Assembly: GCA_024998645.1 (NCBI GenBank)
Contig: JACOEJ010000001.1
Coordinates: 1 to 64,000, forward strand
From: Nitrospira sp.
GTDB lineage: Bacteria > Nitrospirota > Nitrospiria > Nitrospirales > Nitrospiraceae
Reading direction: 5' to 3'
DNA: 64,000 nucleotides
In this document: positions 58,549 through 64,000 of the stretch, one piece after another
Numbering within the stretch: the first letter of the stretch is position 1
Layout: every line of letters begins with the position of its first letter
The notes under the pieces: generated by a model
The model's input: only the letters and a program-made list of their open reading frames with translations
Databases searched by the model: none
What the model was told of the DNA's origin: nothing
Translations under genes and position numbers: made by a program

Positions 58549-59409
58549 AAGCCCCCTCCTGAGACTTCCAGCCTCCCTCCACGTTGATAAGCATCGGCCG
58601 TGCCGGACTCATTCGATTCGCTGACGATCACAAGCAAGACAATCACCCGCCCTTTCTTCAAGAGAACCGGTGCTTACGCGCAAGGGGCCGTTCTAGGAAT
58701 CAGTCCCCGACGAGATGCTGTCCTATAATGCGACAGATACAGCAAAGAACGGTGTGGCATCACCGCCCTCAAGATGAAGCTTGACCGGGCGCGGAAGAGC
58801 GTTATGTAATAATTGAGCGGAGGCCTCGGTGAGAGGAACAGTCAAGGACAAGAGGCCGAGCGCAGGGGTGGTGAGCAAGCCCGCAGAACGAGCGGGAAGC
58901 CTGAAGCTCCTCCAAGGTCTCAAAAATTGGCCCAAGCTCTCTAAACCCGCCCCCGCTCCGCTTTTTGTTTCCGGATAAACCCCTTCCAAGATGAGTGGAC
59001 TCTTCAACTTCTCCAGGGAGGTGTTTTTGTATGATTTCGATGAGATGTATGGCGGGCTAAAAAAAAGGGGCCTGCCCTTATGTGGTTCCACGGAATGCCG
59101 CCCACTGGCCGGAATCGGATTCAGCAACCCTTCAGTCGCTTGAGGCTGATTGCTCCGCGTCTCGACTTCATACAGACTCGAATCAACGACCATGCCTAAT
59201 GGCACCGATGATCGATAACGCGTCCCTCGAACCCGAACCCGCTACTCTCTCGACAACCGCGCCCTCTGCACGTTGGCTGCATAAGAGCAGATCGAACTTC
59301 CAAGAGGTTGCTACCCTCACTACGCCGCTCCCACCTCCCTCACTTTTATGGTAATCACTCTCCCCCGGGGATCAAGCGAGTCTCCAAGCCGCGACGGTCG
59401 CCCGATATC

Positions 59410-60753
59410 TCACGGTTCAGGATTCGGCGGTGTTGGAATAACCCCTTGGCCGGTGAGGACGGCAAGAGCCTTCCGGGCATCGCTGATCCGGTCCACCGCA
59501 GACCGGTGCAACTCTTCGGCGGTTTTCAGCAGCCGGGCGACGCCCTGCGCTTGCGCTTTCATCGCCGTTGCCACAGCCACTCTCGGAACGACCTCCCATT
59601 CATCCATCGCCGGCAGAATGTACCCGTCGTGGAGTCCCTTGTCCGCCGCACACTGGGCGAGCTCATGCGCTGCCGCCATCGCCATCTCATCGGTGATGGT
59701 CCCGGCCCGCACATCGAGCGCGCCACGGAAGACGGCCGGAAAGACGAGGGAGTTGTTGACCTGATTCGGGAAGTCCGACCGCCCCGTGGCGACAATGCGG
59801 GCGCCCGCCGCTTTCGCCTCCCACGGCCAGATCTCAGGGACCGGATTCGCACAGGCCAACACGATGGCGTCCCGGGCCATCGTCCGCACCCACTCCGGCC
59901 TGATGATACCGCCGGCGGCAAAGGCCACACACACATCCGCTCCGGCCAACGCCTCGGCTATTCCTCCTCGACGCTGCTCCCTGTTCGATTCCACGCACAC
60001 CGTCCATTGCTCGCTATAGTCCTGATCCGTTTGATACTCACGACGATACGGTCCGAGAATCCCTCCGAGATCGCAGGCCACGATCTTCCCCGCATCCGCG
60101 CCGCAGGCCTTCAGATAGCGATAGGTCGGGATATTGGCCGCACCCATACCGATCATCGCGAGACGGACATGGCCGATCTGTTTGCCGACGACCTTCAAGG
60201 CGTTCAGCACCGCCGCGAGCACCACCGTGCCGGTCCCCTGCTGATCGTCATGCCACACCGGAATCGTGCACAGCCGACGGGCTTCGCGCAGAACGCGAAA
60301 GCACTTCGGCATCGAGATATCTTCGAGATTGATCCCCCCGAACGAGGGCTCCAGCACCTTCACCGTGCGAACGATTTCATCCGGATCTTTGGTCCCGAGA
60401 CAAATCGGCACCGCATCCACTCCGCCCAGATACTTAAACAGCAGCGCCTTGCCTTCCATGACCGGCAGCCCGGCCTCCGGTCCGATGTCGCCTAGGCCGA
60501 GGACTCGCGTACCGTCTGAAATGACGGCGATCGAATTCGCCTTATTGGTGTGCTCATAAACCAAATCCGGCCGAGCCTGAATCGCACGGCAGGGAGCGGC
60601 GACGCCCGGCGTGTACCAAATCGAGAAATCCTCGACGCCTCGAATGGGACACTTGGGCGCCGTCTGGATCTTGCCCTTGTAATAAGCGTGGAGCCGGAGC
60701 GCCTCTTCGGCCGGCTTCCGGGCTTTGGCGAGCAACTCTTCCGGCGTGGGCAT
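59410..60753 (-). CDS. NAD(P)-dependent malic enzyme
   Basis: FSIWYTPGVAAPCRAI, GLGDIGPEAGLPVMEGKALLFKYLGGVDAVPI, GTGTVVLAAVLNALK. Confidence 0.96.
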   Translation of the reverse strand: MPTPEELLAKARKPAEEALRLHAYYKGKIQTAPKCPIRGVEDFSIWYTPGVAAPCRAIQARPDLVYEHTNKANSIAVISDGTRVLGLGDIGPEAGLPVMEGKALLFKYLGGVDAVPICLGTKDPDEIVRTVKVLEPSFGGINLEDISMPKCFRVLREARRLCTIPVWHDDQQGTGTVVLAAVLNALKVVGKQIGHVRLAMIGMGAANIPTYRYLKACGADAGKIVACDLGGILGPYRREYQTDQDYSEQWTVCVESNREQRRGGIAEALAGADVCVAFAAGGIIRPEWVRTMARDAIVLACANPVPEIWPWEAKAAGARIVATGRSDFPNQVNNSLVFPAVFRGALDVRAGTITDEMAMAAAHELAQCAADKGLHDGYILPAMDEWEVVPRVAVATAMKAQAQGVARLLKTAEELHRSAVDRISDARKALAVLTGQGVIPTPPNPEP

Positions 60754-60930
60754 CAGCGCCCCCTTTCCTGCACATGATCGTGCGTCAACCGCATGACGCA
60801 CCAATGCGCTGCGGCGCACGTTCAATTCGTCGTATCGTGGACTCTTGCTTCCGGTCTTGAAGCCGGCGGGACTGTCGGCCTTGTCCGAACAGGGAGCGGC
60901 AAGGCTCCCTTGTTCCGGCAGGCCTGTGGG

Positions 60931-61167
60931 TTAGCTGAGAGAGAAATGTCTCTGGCTGGTACCGATGTGTCCACGTTCCGGCTCCGCGACGGGTTGCCGA
61001 CGATGGGCGAGAATCACCGGATCGATCCGCTCGCCGCAACTGACGCAGCGCCAGTCGAACGAGGCGAGTTCGTGCACCGGCTCCGGAACCATGAGACCGC
61101 CGCAACGATGACAGTGGTCGGCATGAGCCTGCCCTCGCGCGACGGATAGACTTGAGCGTTTGATCAT
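60931..61167 (-). CDS. Small double-CxxC zinc-ribbon protein
   Basis: CHRCGGLMVPEPVHELASFDWRCVSCGERIDPVILAHR. Confidence 0.7.
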   Translation of the reverse strand: MIKRSSLSVARGQAHADHCHRCGGLMVPEPVHELASFDWRCVSCGERIDPVILAHRRQPVAEPERGHIGTSQRHFSLS

Positions 61168-61322
61168 ACGCAACTCCTTCCTTGTGGCTGAAGTATCGGT
61201 TTACACCTATGAGCCACAATCCCGTAAAAGGATTCATCCCTGCTATTCCTCCTTCAATTCCAAGTGAGGCCGCTTCATGATCGTTGCGTAGTCCGGACCG
61301 CTCACGCCTGAGCGTGACGGTT

Positions 61323-63056
61323 TCACGCCCTCCGCATCGTACGCATGAGCAATGGGCGCAGCTCATGCAGTGGCCTGGCATTCAGGACCTCGCGCGTTTC
61401 GATCCACCCCCGTCGCGCCTGTCCCACCCCGTACCGGAGATTCCCGAGGTCGAGGGTGCTGTGGGCATCGGAGTTGATGCTCACCATGACGCCTGCTTCT
61501 TTCGCCAGCTGACAGTCTGTATCGGCCAGATCCAGACGGATCGGATGCGCATTCACCTCCAGGAAGCAGCCCCGCTCACGCGCATGACGGATGACCCGCG
61601 GCATATCCACATCGTACGGCGCACGTTCATCGATGAGCCGGCCGCTGGGGTGCGCCAGGATCGTAAAATACGGATGGTCCATGGCCCGCAGAATCCGCTC
61701 GGTCTGCTTCTGCCGGGAGAGCCGGAAGTGGCTATGGACGGCGCCGACAACCAGGTCGAGCCGGCTCAGATCGTCATCCGGAAGATCCAGGCTGCCGTCC
61801 TCCAGAATATCCACCTCGATCCCCTTCAAGAGCGTGATGCCGATCGCGGTGTCGTTCAGCCGGTCGATCTCCTCAAGCTGTTCACGCAACCGTTGGGAAT
61901 CGAGGCCTTTCGCCATCGCGAGCCGTCGTGAATGCTCGGTGATCGCCAGATATTCCAGCCCGCGGTCGCGCGCCGCCGCCGCCATTTCTTTGAGGCTGTT
62001 CTGACCGTCGGTCGCCTTGGTATGGGCATGCAGGTCCCCTTTCAGATCGGCAACCTCCACGAGCCTCGGCAGGCGTCCGGCCAGCGCCGCGTCGAACTCT
62101 CCGCGATTCTCCCGCAGTTCCGGTGGAATCCAGGGCAGCCCCACCGCGGCGTAGACCGATTCTTCGGTGGCGCCAGCGACAGCTCGATCGCCCTTGAACA
62201 CTCCGTACTCATTGATCTTGAGCCCTCGCCGTTGAGCCATCTGGCGAAGCGCCACATTGTGCGCCTTGCTCCCGGTGAAATATTGAAGCGCCGCTCCATA
62301 GCTTTCCCCGGGTACAACCCTCACATCGACTTGCAGCTTACAGGCAAGGCGAAGACTTGCTTTCGTGGCACCCTGCGCCAGCACCTCTTCGACTTCCGGA
62401 TAGGACACGAACCGGTCCATCACAGCACTGCCGGGAGCAGCCGTGACCAGAAGATCGAGATCCCCGATCGTTTCTTTCGCCCGCCGGTAGCTCCCCGCTG
62501 CGACAACTCGTTCCACCCCGGGAGACTCTTTGAGGTATGCGATCAGAGATTCGGCATATTGGGCCGCAATCGCCAGTTTGACGCGCTTCGCTTCACCGGT
62601 CCTGGCTTGCAGATGATGCAGGAGATATTGTTCGGTTTTGTCTCCGAACCCACGGAGCGTTCTCACGCGCCCCTCCTCCGCCGCCTTTTGCAACTGGTCG
62701 AGGGTCCGGATACCGAGATCGTGATACAGCACTTTCACCCGCTTCGGTCCGATACCGGGGATTTTGAGCAATTCGACCAGCGTCGCCGGCACCGTCTTTC
62801 GATGTTCTTCCAGCATGGCCGCTGTGCCGGTTTCGACAATCTCCCGAATCTTCGCGGCCAGATCTTTGCCGATCCCCGGCAATTCGGTCAGATCCTGGCC
62901 CTTTGCGAGCATCGCCGCGACATCCTGAGGCAGATCGCGAAGTGTACGCGCCGCGTTACGATAGGCGCGGATGCGGAACGGGTTGGCGCCTTCAATCTCA
63001 AGCAGGTCCGCCAACTCATCGAAGTCCGCGGCGATATCCGCATTGTGTACCGGCAT
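61323..63056 (-). CDS. polX: DNA polymerase X with PHP domain
   Basis: N-terminal HhH/Pol beta (GIGPKRVKVLYHDLGI; GDLDLLVTA) and C-terminal PHP (DLHAHTKATDG, ITEHSRR). Confidence 0.95.
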   Translation of the reverse strand: MPVHNADIAADFDELADLLEIEGANPFRIRAYRNAARTLRDLPQDVAAMLAKGQDLTELPGIGKDLAAKIREIVETGTAAMLEEHRKTVPATLVELLKIPGIGPKRVKVLYHDLGIRTLDQLQKAAEEGRVRTLRGFGDKTEQYLLHHLQARTGEAKRVKLAIAAQYAESLIAYLKESPGVERVVAAGSYRRAKETIGDLDLLVTAAPGSAVMDRFVSYPEVEEVLAQGATKASLRLACKLQVDVRVVPGESYGAALQYFTGSKAHNVALRQMAQRRGLKINEYGVFKGDRAVAGATEESVYAAVGLPWIPPELRENRGEFDAALAGRLPRLVEVADLKGDLHAHTKATDGQNSLKEMAAAARDRGLEYLAITEHSRRLAMAKGLDSQRLREQLEEIDRLNDTAIGITLLKGIEVDILEDGSLDLPDDDLSRLDLVVGAVHSHFRLSRQKQTERILRAMDHPYFTILAHPSGRLIDERAPYDVDMPRVIRHARERGCFLEVNAHPIRLDLADTDCQLAKEAGVMVSINSDAHSTLDLGNLRYGVGQARRGWIETREVLNARPLHELRPLLMRTMRRA

Positions 63057-63100
63057 AGGTGGCCTGCTCTCTCTCTCCTACGGCTGGCTGGAAGCGGGCT

Positions 63101-63259
63101 TCACGGCCCCGCCTTGTCGCTTCTTTTTCTCTGAGACCGTTTCCTGCTCGGTTTGACCGCTGCCCCCTTGGCCGCTTCCCGCTCTTTCTCCAACCTCAAC
63201 TTCTTGAATCGCTTCGCCTGGATTTTCGGCAGATTCTTAAACAACAGGCGCTGCTTCAT
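63101..63259 (-). CDS. Small highly basic hypothetical protein
   Basis: MKQRLLFKNLPKIQAKRFKKLRLEKEREAAKGAAVKPSRKRSQRKRSDKAGP. Confidence 0.5.
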   Translation of the reverse strand: MKQRLLFKNLPKIQAKRFKKLRLEKEREAAKGAAVKPSRKRSQRKRSDKAGP

Positions 63260-63311
63260 GAACGGTCCTCGCGACTCCCGGAATATCGGGTTGCATGGCC
63301 CCGGCCTTTCG

Positions 63312-63785
63312 TTAGAAGCTCCCCAATGAGGCCGCGAAGCCGGCAACCACATGCCTGGCCACCGGACTCTTGCCGGCTCCCGTCCGTACCGCACAGATGG
63401 AAATCACGGGTTTCGTCGACCGGAGCATCGTGGCATGCGGACCCATCAGCCGGAAGTCCGCGCCTGCGGCCAGTGCACGCGATGCCTTATGCATGAGCTC
63501 TTCATGCGAGACATCGCTGTACGCAAAAATCACTTGATCAACCGCCTGGTCTGCAATGAGGGTTTCCAGAGATTCCTCCGGCATGATCGGGATACCGTCC
63601 GGATACAGCGCTCCGGCCAGAGCGGGCGGATACATCCGTCCCGCGATGTTGGGAATCTGCGCGGCAGTAAAGGCCATGACCCGGTAGTCGGGGTCGGATC
63701 GGAACACGACGTTGAAGTTGTGGAAGTCTCGGCCGGCTGCCCCCATAATCACGACCTTGATAACCTTGCTGACGCGATTTGCCAC
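63312..63785 (-). pseudogene. Truncated cyclic 2,3-diphosphoglycerate synthase-like gene (N-terminal part only)
   Basis: KVVIMGAAGRDFHNFNVVFRSDPDYRVMAFTAAQIPNIAGRMYPP...AVRTGAGKSPVARHVV then stop; full-length relatives continue well beyond the P-loop. Confidence 0.7.
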
Positions 63786-64000
63786 TAGCCTTCTCCTGCT
63801 CTGGTGATTTCTGCGACAAACTGAGACAGCCTTATGCCCTGCCCCTGAGTTGGAATCCCTGGATTCACAAGAAGATCGCGCAGGCCGCCGCACTTACTTC
63901 CTGGTCTCTACCTTGCAGTTCTCATACTCACGGTCACAGACAGATCACTCACAGGAGGACGATTCCTATGAATGTTCGATCAGCCTCGATTTTGGGTGTC

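Noticed and set aside
58723-59205. Minus-strand ORF of 160 aa (MPLGMVVDSSLYEVETRSNQPQ...)
   Set aside because: No recognisable domain, low-complexity-like composition and no SD; probably a chance ORF or very old remnant in an intergenic gap.
61932-63134. 400-aa plus-strand ORF
   Set aside because: Antisense to polX; no domain signal.

Overview
This 64 kb window is a densely coded bacterial chromosomal segment. Gene content and repeat style look Nitrospira-like, but that is inference from memory, not a search. I see no rRNA, no convincing tRNA, no CRISPR array and no intact transposase or prophage.

Recognisable content:
- many envelope lipoproteins, including a CsgG/DUF4810/DUF799-type operon
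- central metabolism: zwf, malic enzyme, diaminopimelate dehydrogenase
- a minimal two-gene SufC/SufB-like Fe-S module
- a 1418-aa fused acyl-CoA dehydratase activase
- a CheB-CheR/PAS + histidine kinase + two response regulator cluster
- MlaC, Hsp20, BON, USP and dodecin proteins
- a stand-alone LigD-type 3'-phosphoesterase and a PolX polymerase

The most interesting items:
- a HAD phosphatase-HerA-like ATPase-DUF5752-like fusion, followed by an AMP-ligase/ACP/acyltransferase fusion
- a possible HEPN-type two-gene cassette at 7.1-8.5 kb, beside a duplicated and decaying region
- three copies of a ~60-bp leader element, and a 132-bp 95%-identical fragment of a pyridoxamine-oxidase-like gene
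- a C-terminal remnant of a sugar nucleotidyltransferase in front of a duplicated DUF2934 gene
- an amber-interrupted zinc-ribbon gene
- a truncated cyclic-2,3-DPG-synthase-like gene
- a 124-bp repeat with 10-bp perfect terminal inverted repeats
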